Assembly: GCA_945862315.1 (NCBI GenBank)
Contig: CAMAXW010000002.1
Location: 1 to 64,000, forward strand
Reading direction: 5' to 3'
From: Klebsiella pneumoniae
GTDB taxonomy: Bacteria > Pseudomonadota > Gammaproteobacteria > Ga0077536
Length of the DNA stretch: 64,000 nucleotides
Positions 1-9,183 of the stretch are shown piece by piece; the first letter of the stretch is position 1, and every line of letters begins with the position of its first letter. A program made the position numbers and the translations under genes. Below the pieces are notes generated by a model. That model was not told where the DNA came from and made no database searches. It worked only from the letters and a program-made list of their open reading frames with translations.

Positions 1-606
1 AAGATCAAGCCAGACTCGCCGCCTAAGGCAAGCCCAGCCAATCAGGATAAGAACGCGCCGCCGAAGGCGGCAGTCATAACGCCGCCACCAGCGGAAATTG
101 AGAAACCCAAAACCAAGCCGGACTCGCCGCCTAAGGCCAGTTCAGCCAACCAAGATAAGGCAGTATTTCGGAAGGTGACAAATTTAGACGAAATTGAACT
201 CCCCATGGGCTACGTACCCAGCCCCACGGAGGAGTACATGAACCCGCTCCAGCTTGCTTATTTCCGGAACAAACTGGAAACCATGCGGCGCGAAAAAATC
301 CACGATGCACAGGGAACCCTAGAGCACCTGCGCACAGAGACCCGTGACGTCGGCGATGAAGCCGAGCGTGCCAGCCGTGAAGCCGACAACATTCTTGAAC
401 TGCGCGCCCGCGATAGGGAACGCAAGCTGTTGAAGAAAATTGGGGAATCGCTGCGCCGGATCGAAGACGGATCGTATGGTTTCTGCGAAGAAACCGGCGA
501 GGAAATTGGACTCGGACGACTAGAGGCCAGGCCCACCGCGCATCTGACAGTGGATGCACAGGAACGGCGGGAAATGTTCCAAAAGCAATTCCGAGACGAC
601 CGCTGA
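1..606 (+). CDS. dksA: DksA-like RNA polymerase-binding factor, 5' end outside window
   Basis: DksA binds the RNA polymerase secondary channel and, with ppGpp, adjusts transcription in the stringent response. The frame is open from base 1, so the true start lies outside; a GTG at 175 would give a 143-residue core of near-normal family length. The core has the coiled-coil hairpin and the C-terminal globular part (SYGFCEETGEEIG, LEARPTAHLTVDAQ). Only the first of the four zinc-finger cysteines remains: the pattern is C-x2-T-x17-T-x2-A instead of C-x2-C-x17-C-x2-C, with spacing preserved. Cysteine-poor DksA proteins of this kind are known, for example P. aeruginosa DksA2 and alphaproteobacterial DksA, and work without zinc. 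Upstream of 175 the frame encodes a Lys/Pro/Ala-rich stretch with a repeated 15-residue block. Whether that extension is translated cannot be decided here. Confidence 0.85.
   Translation, partial: KIKPDSPPKASPANQDKNAPPKAAVITPPPAEIEKPKTKPDSPPKASSANQDKAVFRKVTNLDEIELPMGYVPSPTEEYMNPLQLAYFRNKLETMRREKIHDAQGTLEHLRTETRDVGDEAERASREADNILELRARDRERKLLKKIGESLRRIEDGSYGFCEETGEEIGLGRLEARPTAHLTVDAQERREMFQKQFRDDR
7..159 (+). repeat. Direct repeat encoding KPDSPPKAS-type blocks
   Basis: Two 45-base copies at 7–51 and 115–159 lie 108 bases (36 codons) apart, in frame with the DksA-like gene. They encode nearly identical 15-residue blocks, differing at one residue (KPDSPPKASPANQDK and KPDSPPKASSANQDK). The spacing suggests a 36-codon tandem unit that may continue to the left of the window. 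This is a low-complexity, lysine- and proline-rich extension of the sort that expands and contracts. Confidence 0.8.
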
Positions 607-764
607 ACGCTCCATACACCACCCGTTCGCAGCCCCTCCAGCTGCGCACCCGATGCTAACAATAGCCCGATTAGGGTGTCTCGCCAGGCGAGATACCCGA
701 TTGCGGGCCAGCGCGCCGAGTGGCCAAACTGACAACCAGCTGGCGGCCAGCGCGGGCAAACCTC

Positions 765-2165
765 ATGGCCGGTGAACAAATTTTAGTCGTTGAGGACCAA
801 CGCGCAGCCGCCGGCGCGCTAAAAATGCGCTTGCGAGGGTTGGGGTATGACGTCGTGGCGGTCGCTAAAGACGGCGCTGAGGCGATTGAAAAGGCCCATG
901 AGCTCAAACCGGCGCTAATCTTGATGGATATTCGTCTCGGCGAGGGCATCGATGGCATCGAAGCCGCGCGCCGCATTCGCATTAAATCGGATATCCCCGT
1001 GGTGTACCTCTCCGCGCATGTCGATCAAAAGCTGCTCGCGCGCGCGCGGGCTACCCATCCCGCAGGTTTCATCAACAAGCCGTTCACCACCAAAGATTTG
1101 CTGACCGCCATCGATTTTGCCTTGAACGGTCATCCGATCACGACCAACCCAGTGGCAACACGGGTCACAGAGACTGCGCCAGAGCGCGACGACAGCGATG
1201 GCTTGGTGACCACCGACGGCGAAGGGCGAATCAGTTTTGCCAACCGCACTGCAGAACGCTTGATTGGCGCTAATCGCCGCCAACTCATTGACCGCCCCAT
1301 CACCGAATTGCTCGCCCAGCTCTATGACAGCAGTGAAGAGGAGGCCCTGCTGCTAGTGCGCAAAGTGTTGCAGGGCGACGGCGAACAACGCCTGCAACGC
1401 GCCGCGACGCGTGGCGATAACGCCCGGCAACAGCTGGATCTGCTAACACCCCTGTTTGATGCCCGTGGTCAGAGTTATGGGGTGGCGCTGCGCCTAGTGA
1501 CTAACGCGCGAGCGAATGTGGAACGCCGGGTTGGGAACGGCTTAGAGGCCGCCCTAGTGCAGGCGCTGGACGCGACACCCACGGGGGTCGTCAGCCTCAA
1601 CGCTGAATTACGCGTTGACCATCTCAACCGCAGCGCGCGCGATATTCTGGCGCGCAATCGCGGCTTAGAGATTCGCAACGGCGCCTTATGTCTGCTGGAT
1701 AAGCTGCTCGATCAACGCCTCCGCGAATTTGTTCGCATCGCCATCCAGCGTGGGCGCGAACAAACGACCACCGCCGCGGGCGCCATGTTTGTGCGGGCCC
1801 CGCTGTCGGGCGAGCACGTGGAACTCATTATCGCGCCGGTGGCCTCCCAAACGCTCGATGAGCAACAGGCTCGGGTGATTGTGTATCTCTTCGATGCCAA
1901 CTCGCCGCGCAATGTTTCCCACGATCTGCTCACCGGGCTGTATGGTTTAACCCAAACCGAAGCCAAGCTGGTGCAATTGATGAGCAATGGCATGACGCTG
2001 GATGAGGCGGGTCAAGAACTGGAGATTTCGGTTAACACCGTGCGCACGCATCTCAAACATGTTTTTCACAAAACCGGCCTGAATCGGCAAACCGAGCTGA
2101 TTCAACGCATCGGCTGCGGCCCCGCGTCACTGCTGGTTAGCCTGTCTCAACAACCCCGTCACTAG
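765..2165 (+). CDS. Response regulator with PAS domains and LuxR-type HTH
   Basis: A cytoplasmic signal-responsive transcription regulator of about 466 residues. Residues 5–120 form a receiver domain, with phospho-acceptor Asp in LILMDIRL and the conserved Lys in FINKPF. A PAS domain follows (GLVTTDGEGRISFANRTAE), then a second PAS-like segment (TPTGVVSLNAELRVDHLNRS). The C-terminus is a LuxR/FixJ helix-turn-helix (GLTQTEAKLVQLMSNGMTL, EISVNTVRTHLKHVFHKTG). ATG at 765 is preferred over GTG at 720 because the receiver fold begins right after it. No partner kinase is adjacent. Target genes and signal are unknown. Confidence 0.85.
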   Translation: MAGEQILVVEDQRAAAGALKMRLRGLGYDVVAVAKDGAEAIEKAHELKPALILMDIRLGEGIDGIEAARRIRIKSDIPVVYLSAHVDQKLLARARATHPAGFINKPFTTKDLLTAIDFALNGHPITTNPVATRVTETAPERDDSDGLVTTDGEGRISFANRTAERLIGANRRQLIDRPITELLAQLYDSSEEEALLLVRKVLQGDGEQRLQRAATRGDNARQQLDLLTPLFDARGQSYGVALRLVTNARANVERRVGNGLEAALVQALDATPTGVVSLNAELRVDHLNRSARDILARNRGLEIRNGALCLLDKLLDQRLREFVRIAIQRGREQTTTAAGAMFVRAPLSGEHVELIIAPVASQTLDEQQARVIVYLFDANSPRNVSHDLLTGLYGLTQTEAKLVQLMSNGMTLDEAGQELEISVNTVRTHLKHVFHKTGLNRQTELIQRIGCGPASLLVSLSQQPRH

Positions 2166-2217
2166 GTGTCGGGTCCGGCGGCCAAGTGAGGAGTCTCCGC
2201 AACCCTAGCCGCGCCGC

Positions 2218-5200
2218 TCACTCACCGTTGGGCGGGACATACGCCCATTCGCGCCAGCCATCGAGCAACGGAAAATACAGCGCCAAGTAGATGGGGCGCG
2301 AGTCCAGTTGGCTGAACATTTTGGCGTAACGGGCGAGCTGCGATTGATAGCGCACTACTTCAGAATCCATAAACGCCTCTCGCGAACCACCCAGATGCTC
2401 GCCCGTCTTAAAGTCGATGATCCAGCGCACACCCTGTGCCGTCACAAACGTGCGGTCGATCACGGCCTGGGTCAGTTGACCGTCCAACACACCCGACAGC
2501 CGATACTCGCTGGCCGCCTCGTGATGATCAGCGCTTAAAATCCAGCGACCACGGGTGCTGTTGAGGGTGGTCGTCAAAGCCTCGAGGCAACGTGCGGTGG
2601 CTGCCGGCAGCGCGGCGGCGGCTAGCCCGCGCGCGCGCAGTTCACCTTCGATAAAGCCACGACTGGCCGCCACGTCTGCCGCACGCCAGGCCGCGCCCCC
2701 CGCCTCGGCCATCAGTTGCAATAGCAGATGGGTGACCGTGCCTATGTGTTTGGCCACCGGTGTCGCCCAATCGAATACGAGTTCGGCCTCACCGCCGGCG
2801 AGCACCGCCGGTAAGCCACCCGGCGGGGGCAAACTCAACGTGGCGATGCGCAGCCAAGCGCGCGCCGGCACCGCGGGTGTTAGCGGCGTTGTCCACGGTT
2901 TGGCGGCGCCAAAGTCGCCCGCCACATGGGGCCATAACAGGCTGAGAAAACTGTTTTTTATCGGCTTCACCACGGACCCGTTATCAGTGGGCTTCAGACG
3001 GGCGCACAGGTGGAGTTCATCGCGCGCGCGGGTCATCGCCACGTAGAGTAGGCGGCGATTTTCTGCTGCTTGTTCCGCCCCTTCCAAGCGACGCACGAAG
3101 TCGTAAGCACTCCCAGGGGCCGAGCCCGGCGGGGGCCGCGGTGCGACTAACAAGCGGGGATCAGGCAGGTGATCGTGGTCATGCCAGACCACCGGGGCGC
3201 GCGCATCAGATCCCACTTTGCGGTTGAGACCCGGCAGAATCACCACGTCGAACTCCAGACCCTTGGCACGGTGGATAGTCATTAAGTTCACCGGCGTGCC
3301 GTCGGTGCGAGGCACCGGCGCAAAACGCTTGCTCACAAAGGCCTGCAGTGCCGCTGGCGAAAAATCTGGCGTGCGTTGTTCAAACGCTGCCAACAACTCG
3401 AAGTAGTGTCCGGCGCAGCGCAAGTCATCGCCCGCCACGAGTGCTGGACCTTGGAGGTCCAACCACACGCGCTCCACCAGCCACGCCCACGGCAACCGGC
3501 GGGCTTGGGCCATGCCCAGCGCCAACACCTCGTTGAGCGCGCTGACCCGCACGCGGTCGTCGGCGGCCAACTGGGCCAGCGCTGCGGGGGCATCTAACAC
3601 GCTGCACAGCGGTGCGCCGTCAGCGGCGGTGGACAGTGTTAGCAATGCGGTCAAAGATACCCCGCACCACGGCGCCCGCAGCACGGCCAACCAGGCGGTG
3701 CTATCCGAGGCGTGCATCAGGGCGCGGGTGAGCGCCAGCAAATCGTTGACGATGGGTACGCTGAGCATCGGCTCCACATCACTCGCCGCCACCGGAATGC
3801 CGCTGGCCGCCAGCAGCGCCGGCAGGCCACCCAGATGCGCCCGACTGCGTACCAGCACGCCAATGGAGGCCTCTGGCCGACGGGCGCGAATAGCGCAAAT
3901 AATCTCGAACACCTGATGGGCTTCGGCGGCGGAGTCTGGGGAATACACCGGATAAACCCGCACCGCCGCCGCATCTAAGGCCGCCCGCGTCGCCACCAAA
4001 CCATTAAACGCCGGCAAACGCCTGGCGGCGCCCGCAAACGCTACAGGCAGGGCCGCGTTCAACCAGTCGATCAGGGGTTCGACGGTGCGAAAGTTAGCGC
4101 TCAGCGCTAAGCGCTCAAGCGGCACATCACCGAAGCGTTGGTCACGCTGTAAGGCGCGGAAAAGCCCGACCTCCGCCTGCCGAAATCGATAGATCGACTG
4201 CAACGGATCGCCCACCAAAAACAGTGTTCGGCCATCGTTTCCCGTCCAGCCGCCCACCAGCGCTTTGAAAAATTCAAACTGACTGCGCGAGGTGTCTTGA
4301 AACTCGTCCACCAGCAAATGTTCTAGCTGATAGTCGAAGGCAAGCGCGAAATCGGTAGGGGCGTCAGGTGATCCCAAGGCCCGCTGCGCGGCGGCGGCCA
4401 CGTGGGTAAAGTCGCAGCGCTGATGCTCTGAAAACACCAAATCTAGCGTCCCGGCAGCGAGCTGCAAGAGCTTTAACAGCGCCTCAACGCTAGTCCATTC
4501 CGCGTCACTGTAGCGTGCGTCCGGCAAGGCCCGAAGACTCTGCAGGTAGGCGCAGAAGTCAGGCTCATCGCTGAGCAGGTCGCGCACTTCCGCAAACCAG
4601 TCTTTAAATTCCCGCGTCTTAAGCGCCGGTACGCCTTGCGCGATCTGGAAGATCTTGCGGGGCTCACCCTCTTTGGTCAGTAGCAATTCGGCCAAGCAGC
4701 CGGCGGCGGTCGCGTTCAGTTGCGCGAAATCGAAACCCGCCAGCGCCCCGGCACTGGCGTTATCCGGATCTTGCTGCTGCAGGAGGCTGCCAACCTGGCG
4801 GACAAAGTCGCTCAGCGACGCGCGATAGGGGGCGGCCAGCAGCGTGGGCAGCAAGGACAACTCCAGCGCGATGGCGGCGCTGAGCGCTAGTTCGGCGGCG
4901 GCACGTGACGGGCCGCCCACCACCCGTCGCAACCACTGTTCGCGCCGAGGCAGTAGGTCTTTGAGCAGCAACTCGGCGTGTGGCCAGTCGTTGTCGAGCA
5001 CCGCGAGCGCGGGCGCCACCAGCGCGCCGTAGTCCGGGTCCTCGAGGCTGGCGAGGGTTTCGCGCGCGGCTTGGGTGTAGAGATCGTCATTGTCTTCGGT
5101 GGCGATGAAGCTGGCGGCAGCGCCGACACTGACCGGAAGACGGCTCACCAAACTGCCCGCCAGGGCATCGATCGTCTGAATGCGCAGCCGCGCCGGCCGT

Positions 5201-5526
5201 GCCAATAGCTGCCAGCCACGCGCCGTGTCGCGCGCACGCACGGCCGCGGCCAAACGCCAAGTCAGGGCCGCATGGGCCGCGGTCGGCTCGGGGTGGTCAA
5301 CGCTTTCGAGCGCATCCAGCACCCGAGCGCGTAATTCTTCTACCGCCTTCCGGGTGAAGGTCACGGCCAACACGCTTTCGGGTTCATCTACCCGCGCCAG
5401 TAACACCAGCAGGCGTTGCGCCAGCAGCGAGGTCTTGCCTGACCCGGCCAATGCTTCAACCAGAAAAGATCCGGCGGGATCCAGCGCGCGGGCGCGGGCC
5501 GCGACATCGTGTTTAAGCGTCGTCAT
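2218..5526 (-). CDS. AddA/RecB-like UvrD-family helicase-nuclease
   Basis: Predicted ATP-dependent DNA helicase with a C-terminal nuclease, 1102 residues, acting in double-strand-break end processing. The N-terminus carries Walker A (EALAGSGKTSLL), followed by the UvrD motif VTFTRKAVEELRARV and the DEAD-like box LLVDEFQDTSRSQ. Helicase motifs LVGDPLQSIYRFR and LMTIHRAKGLEFDVVILPG follow. Near the C-terminus WIIDFKTGEHLGG and YQSQLARYAKMF match the RecB/AddA PD-(D/E)xK nuclease. The start ATG at 5526 overlaps the end of the upstream nuclease gene by 14 bases, implying translational coupling. The pair resembles AddAB more than RecBCD, because there is no RecC or RecD gene beside it. Confidence 0.88.
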   Translation of the reverse strand: MTTLKHDVAARARALDPAGSFLVEALAGSGKTSLLAQRLLVLLARVDEPESVLAVTFTRKAVEELRARVLDALESVDHPEPTAAHAALTWRLAAAVRARDTARGWQLLARPARLRIQTIDALAGSLVSRLPVSVGAAASFIATEDNDDLYTQAARETLASLEDPDYGALVAPALAVLDNDWPHAELLLKDLLPRREQWLRRVVGGPSRAAAELALSAAIALELSLLPTLLAAPYRASLSDFVRQVGSLLQQQDPDNASAGALAGFDFAQLNATAAGCLAELLLTKEGEPRKIFQIAQGVPALKTREFKDWFAEVRDLLSDEPDFCAYLQSLRALPDARYSDAEWTSVEALLKLLQLAAGTLDLVFSEHQRCDFTHVAAAAQRALGSPDAPTDFALAFDYQLEHLLVDEFQDTSRSQFEFFKALVGGWTGNDGRTLFLVGDPLQSIYRFRQAEVGLFRALQRDQRFGDVPLERLALSANFRTVEPLIDWLNAALPVAFAGAARRLPAFNGLVATRAALDAAAVRVYPVYSPDSAAEAHQVFEIICAIRARRPEASIGVLVRSRAHLGGLPALLAASGIPVAASDVEPMLSVPIVNDLLALTRALMHASDSTAWLAVLRAPWCGVSLTALLTLSTAADGAPLCSVLDAPAALAQLAADDRVRVSALNEVLALGMAQARRLPWAWLVERVWLDLQGPALVAGDDLRCAGHYFELLAAFEQRTPDFSPAALQAFVSKRFAPVPRTDGTPVNLMTIHRAKGLEFDVVILPGLNRKVGSDARAPVVWHDHDHLPDPRLLVAPRPPPGSAPGSAYDFVRRLEGAEQAAENRRLLYVAMTRARDELHLCARLKPTDNGSVVKPIKNSFLSLLWPHVAGDFGAAKPWTTPLTPAVPARAWLRIATLSLPPPGGLPAVLAGGEAELVFDWATPVAKHIGTVTHLLLQLMAEAGGAAWRAADVAASRGFIEGELRARGLAAAALPAATARCLEALTTTLNSTRGRWILSADHHEAASEYRLSGVLDGQLTQAVIDRTFVTAQGVRWIIDFKTGEHLGGSREAFMDSEVVRYQSQLARYAKMFSQLDSRPIYLALYFPLLDGWREWAYVPPNGE

Positions 5527-8098
5527 CAGGATCCTCACCCTCGTCGCTCAGGTCACCGGCCCGCTGCTCGTCAACCCGACACAAGCTTTTAAAATCGCAA
5601 TAGCGGCAGGTCGCCACCCCCTGCACCGGATCGACCAGCGCATCACCAGCCAAAAAGCTGCCCGCCAAGGTCTCCAACACGTCCCGCCATCGCGCCAGTT
5701 GGGCGTCCAAAGCCCCTGTCGTCGCCGCCTTCAGCAGGCCCGCGGGTTCGGTGACAAAACGACATTTGCCGCGCTTAACTTGGGCAAACGCGATGCCGGC
5801 CAGCGGCGCGGGGTGGTCGGCCAGCGCGTACGCCAGCAGTTGCGGTTCGTTCGGACGCAGGCCATCCCAATCCTTGCGCGCGCGCTCGCCCGTTTTGTAG
5901 TCGATGATCAACAATCGTCCGTCGGCTAGACGGTCTATGCGATCGATGCGTGTCCGCAGGCGCAATCCCGCCACATCGAGCTCACGCTGGCTCTCTCCTT
6001 CCAGCACTTCGAAGGGCGGGCGGTCTAAATCGAGCACCAGCCACTCACGCACCAAGAGCGCGAGCCGCGCACCCTCCAGCGCGGCCAGCGGTGCCGTCAT
6101 CCCCGGCCACCCGGCCAGGACACGCGCCACTGCGTGCTCAATTTTTTGCTGCAACTGGCCGTCGCTCAACGCCCGCAAGCCGGCCTGGGTACGAATCGCG
6201 AGCCAGAATTCGCCCAGCGCTTGGTGCACCACATTGCCCCGTTCACGCGCATCCAACCCCGGCGTGCCGGCCTCGATGATGCCTGCCCGCAAGCGATGTT
6301 TGGCAAACGCCCGGAACGAACAGGCCGCCTGGTCGCTCAGTACGCTCACCCCGCCAGCCACCGCCGTTGCCGCCGCGAGCGGCGCGGGCGCCGTGTCGCG
6401 TGGCATCAGCACCACCTCACTGGTGCGCATCTGCCAGAGTGCTGACAGGCTAGTTGTTAACCTCGGCACGTGCGCGAGCCCGGCCAACGCCGGACTCGCG
6501 CGCAGCGGCGTATCGCGGGCGGTCGTGGCGTAGCTCCACACGCAGGCATCTGCTTGTGCCGACAACGCCGACAGGCAGCTATTTTGATAGGCCCCATCAC
6601 GGGCCTGCACAGTCCCCGGCATGCCGGCACGCCGGAGGGCATCTATCGACAATAAGGGGTTCAAGCGCGGCACTGCCGGGAAAGCCCCGTCGTTCAAACC
6701 CAGCACCCAAGCTGCCGCCGGTGCCACCACCGCAGCTTCTTCGATGGTCAAAATTTCGATCGCATCGAGCGCAACCGGCACCGTCACACCACTGCGCGCG
6801 GCGAGCGCTTTTAAGTGCCCCCAAGCACCTTGGGCACTCTGCGCGGGCAGTACCGCGTCCAGCTCGGTGGCGATATCGAAAATTCGTCGCAAACCCTCAA
6901 CGGCCGCCTGTTCCGTCGGCGCGAGCGGGTTCTCGCCAGGCCAGCCGACCGCCAGCAGGCGTTGCTGGGCGTTGAGCATCCACGCTTGCAGGGACTGCCG
7001 GCGGGGCGCGCTGGCAACCAACGCCAGCACCGTGGCGAGCCGCGCGGCGAACGCCGGCATCACCGCGCAGGCCAACGCCTGCAGCTCGTGCGCGTTCACA
7101 CCGGCGGTGCGCCCTTCCAATAAGCGCGCCGCGAACTGGGCCCGCACAGCAACCGGCAAACCATCCATCGCGCAGTAGGGACTTTGCACCAGCGCCGCCG
7201 CCTCGGCGTGGGTCAAGCGCGCCGGCAAGCCCAACACTAACAAGGCGTGCGCAACCGCGGGCGTGCCAGCCAGCGTGGCCGGCGGGGCGCCGCACCACGG
7301 GCCGTGCTCGGTAAAGCTTGCGCGCCGCGCGTGCAGCGCCGCCCAGCGCCGCGCCGCATAGGCGGCGAACAGCCTGGCGACTTCGGGATTGGGACACACC
7401 ACCGCCACCGTGCGCTCAGTGCCCCGCGCCCGCTGCGCTAAGGCCCAGTCACTGGCGGCGCCAAATTCGTCCTCTTGGGTCGCAAAGGTTTGCACCTCAA
7501 GGAGGGTGGCGGAGGGGCTAATAACCGGCGCGGGGATCCCCAGCGCAGTCAGCGCCGGGCCCGCCACGCCGAAGCCCCGAAACTCAGTCGCTGCGCTGGG
7601 TCGAAAACCACCCGCCACGCAGGCGCTCAGCAAATCGGGCGGCGCGGCCGCACGCAGTTCGCCACAGCGGGCACTAAACCACTCGCGCCACGCCCGAAAT
7701 GCCACCTGCTCCGGCGAACTCAAGCTACTGGTGGCGGGCAGCTGATCGAGTTGCCACGCCGCGACTCGGGTGTGGGCGTCAATCGCTAATCTGGCGAGTA
7801 ACTCGCCCTGCGTAGGGTCGGTGCCAGGCACGGCGCGAATGGCTTCTAGCCACAGTGCGCGAGTCTGGGTGTCGGAGAGGATAAAATCTGCCGCCAGCGA
7901 TAAGCGCCGTTGGCGACGGGCGGGCCGCGTGGCATTTTCGAGCCACGCATCAAAGGCCAGAAATTCCGCACTCACCCACGCCCGGCTACCGCCAGCGCAG
8001 AGCCGTCGCGCAGCGTCCCGGCGCAGCGCGCCAACCAAGCGCGAGGTGGGGGCCACCCACGTGGGCGCGACAAGATTACCGGACGTCGTGGCGGTCAC
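5513..8098 (-). CDS. AddB-like PD-(D/E)xK nuclease family protein
   Basis: 861-residue partner of the downstream AddA-like helicase. The C-terminal nuclease shows RTRIDRIDRLADGRLLIIDY followed by KTGE. An AddB-type iron-sulfur cluster is suggested by a Cys in ACSFRAFAKHRL plus a distal C-x2-C-x5-C (CRYCDFKSLC). The N-terminal part looks like an inactivated helicase/scaffold region without a clear Walker A. Start is GTG at 8098 with a weak purine-rich stretch upstream. It corresponds to the family annotated as 'probable DNA repair protein' in gammaproteobacteria. The two genes together probably form the DNA-end resection enzyme. Confidence 0.85.
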   Translation of the reverse strand: MTATTSGNLVAPTWVAPTSRLVGALRRDAARRLCAGGSRAWVSAEFLAFDAWLENATRPARRQRRLSLAADFILSDTQTRALWLEAIRAVPGTDPTQGELLARLAIDAHTRVAAWQLDQLPATSSLSSPEQVAFRAWREWFSARCGELRAAAPPDLLSACVAGGFRPSAATEFRGFGVAGPALTALGIPAPVISPSATLLEVQTFATQEDEFGAASDWALAQRARGTERTVAVVCPNPEVARLFAAYAARRWAALHARRASFTEHGPWCGAPPATLAGTPAVAHALLVLGLPARLTHAEAAALVQSPYCAMDGLPVAVRAQFAARLLEGRTAGVNAHELQALACAVMPAFAARLATVLALVASAPRRQSLQAWMLNAQQRLLAVGWPGENPLAPTEQAAVEGLRRIFDIATELDAVLPAQSAQGAWGHLKALAARSGVTVPVALDAIEILTIEEAAVVAPAAAWVLGLNDGAFPAVPRLNPLLSIDALRRAGMPGTVQARDGAYQNSCLSALSAQADACVWSYATTARDTPLRASPALAGLAHVPRLTTSLSALWQMRTSEVVLMPRDTAPAPLAAATAVAGGVSVLSDQAACSFRAFAKHRLRAGIIEAGTPGLDARERGNVVHQALGEFWLAIRTQAGLRALSDGQLQQKIEHAVARVLAGWPGMTAPLAALEGARLALLVREWLVLDLDRPPFEVLEGESQRELDVAGLRLRTRIDRIDRLADGRLLIIDYKTGERARKDWDGLRPNEPQLLAYALADHPAPLAGIAFAQVKRGKCRFVTEPAGLLKAATTGALDAQLARWRDVLETLAGSFLAGDALVDPVQGVATCRYCDFKSLCRVDEQRAGDLSDEGEDPDDDA

Positions 8099-8216
8099 TG
8101 AGTTTCCCCCGGGATTTCAAACGGGTCCATACCAGACCTGCTGGTGGCGCGTGCGCACAAGGGTGATGCGGGGTAGAGTGCAGTGCAGTAGAGTCATTGA
8201 GGATGAGGGCACCATC

Positions 8217-8681
8217 ATGAGGAAAACTGACAACACCAATCGCCACCCCCGCGTTGGCACCCGCAAGATGATCAACGACATGCTGGAGCAGCGCCAGCGA
8301 ATGCTGGTGCTACTGTGGGATTTATCCAAAATAAAGCCCGCGCAGACCGACGAGCACAGCCGCGAGACCCTCGACGAATTCCTCAGCATCCTCGTCGATT
8401 ACATCGCTGCGGGGCACTTTGGGCTATATGGTCGCATTGCGGCCGGCAACGAGCGACGTACGCCGGTCACTGAAACAGCGGGACAAATTTATCCGCGTAT
8501 CGCCGATAGCACGGCGTTGTCGGTAGATTTCGCTGAACGTTACGAGCGTGCCAATGAGCAAACGCTGAACACGCGACTCACCAGCGACCTCTCGGAACTC
8601 GGCGAAGCGCTCAGCACGCGCATTGAATTGGAAGATCGCTTGATCCGCGCCATGTTGGGCGAAGACGAACTGGCCGCCTAA
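8217..8681 (+). CDS. rsd: Rsd/AlgQ-type anti-sigma D regulator
   Basis: 154-residue relative of E. coli Rsd and Pseudomonas AlgQ, cytoplasmic proteins that bind the primary sigma factor region 4 and favour alternative sigma factors in stationary phase. Family features seen are LLWDLSKIKPAQ, LDEFLSILVDYIAAGHFGLY, and LSELGEALSTRIELEDRLI. The start is ATG at 8217, preceded by GAGG; the frame is open much further upstream over the divergent nuclease gene, but that extension does not look like Rsd. It ends convergently with the TerB-like gene, overlapping by 4 bases. Confidence 0.9.
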   Translation: MRKTDNTNRHPRVGTRKMINDMLEQRQRMLVLLWDLSKIKPAQTDEHSRETLDEFLSILVDYIAAGHFGLYGRIAAGNERRTPVTETAGQIYPRIADSTALSVDFAERYERANEQTLNTRLTSDLSELGEALSTRIELEDRLIRAMLGEDELAA

Positions 8682-9127
8682 GACGAACCTAAAACGGCCA
8701 GTTTTGCCTGAATAAAATCGTGGTGTGAGAGATAAAGCAGGTCGCACAACTTCCGCAGGTAGTACTCCTCGTAGCGGTCGATACGGCCATCCGCCTGCGC
8801 CACCTGCCACATGGCGACCAAACATCGCCGCTTGTCAGCGAGCGTGAGTTTTTCATTCAGTACCGTGGTGAATGGGGCCAAAGACACCGAGTCTTCAACC
8901 AGCTGTTCTGCCGCCGCCAGCAGGTCCTGCGATTGCGCTTCAGAGACATTCAATACGGTGCAGGCAGCGCTGACCACTGTGGCGCGCTCGGCCGGCGAAA
9001 TGGACTCATCCGCACGCCCAATCTCCAGCAATAACGCGACCACGGCCAAGTCTAGCGTAGGCCCCGAGGGTGCGGCGTCGCCGCCCAAACCACGGAGTAG
9101 GTCTTTGAGTATCGTCAACATTGTCAT
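8678..9127 (-). CDS. TerB-family protein
   Basis: 149 residues with the TerB helical-bundle signature: ALLLEIGRADESISPAERA near the N-terminus and VAQADGRIDRYEEYYLRKLC near the C-terminus, both holding the acidic positions of the family. The name comes from tellurite-resistance operons, but stand-alone chromosomal copies have no established function, and no other ter gene is nearby. ATG at 9127 starts the conserved region; another ATG two codons on is possible. It diverges from rsmE and converges with rsd. Confidence 0.8.
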   Translation of the reverse strand: MTMLTILKDLLRGLGGDAAPSGPTLDLAVVALLLEIGRADESISPAERATVVSAACTVLNVSEAQSQDLLAAAEQLVEDSVSLAPFTTVLNEKLTLADKRRCLVAMWQVAQADGRIDRYEEYYLRKLCDLLYLSHHDFIQAKLAVLGSS

Positions 9128-9183
9128 GGAAAAGTTAGTCCTGGCCACTAAAATTATTCGCGCGTGCAGCCCGCGCACACCAT

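Noticed and set aside
5180-5929. 249-codon plus-strand open frame
   Set aside because: It lies wholly over the AddA/AddB-like genes, is Ser/Arg/Ala-rich as antisense frames in GC-rich DNA are, and matches no family.
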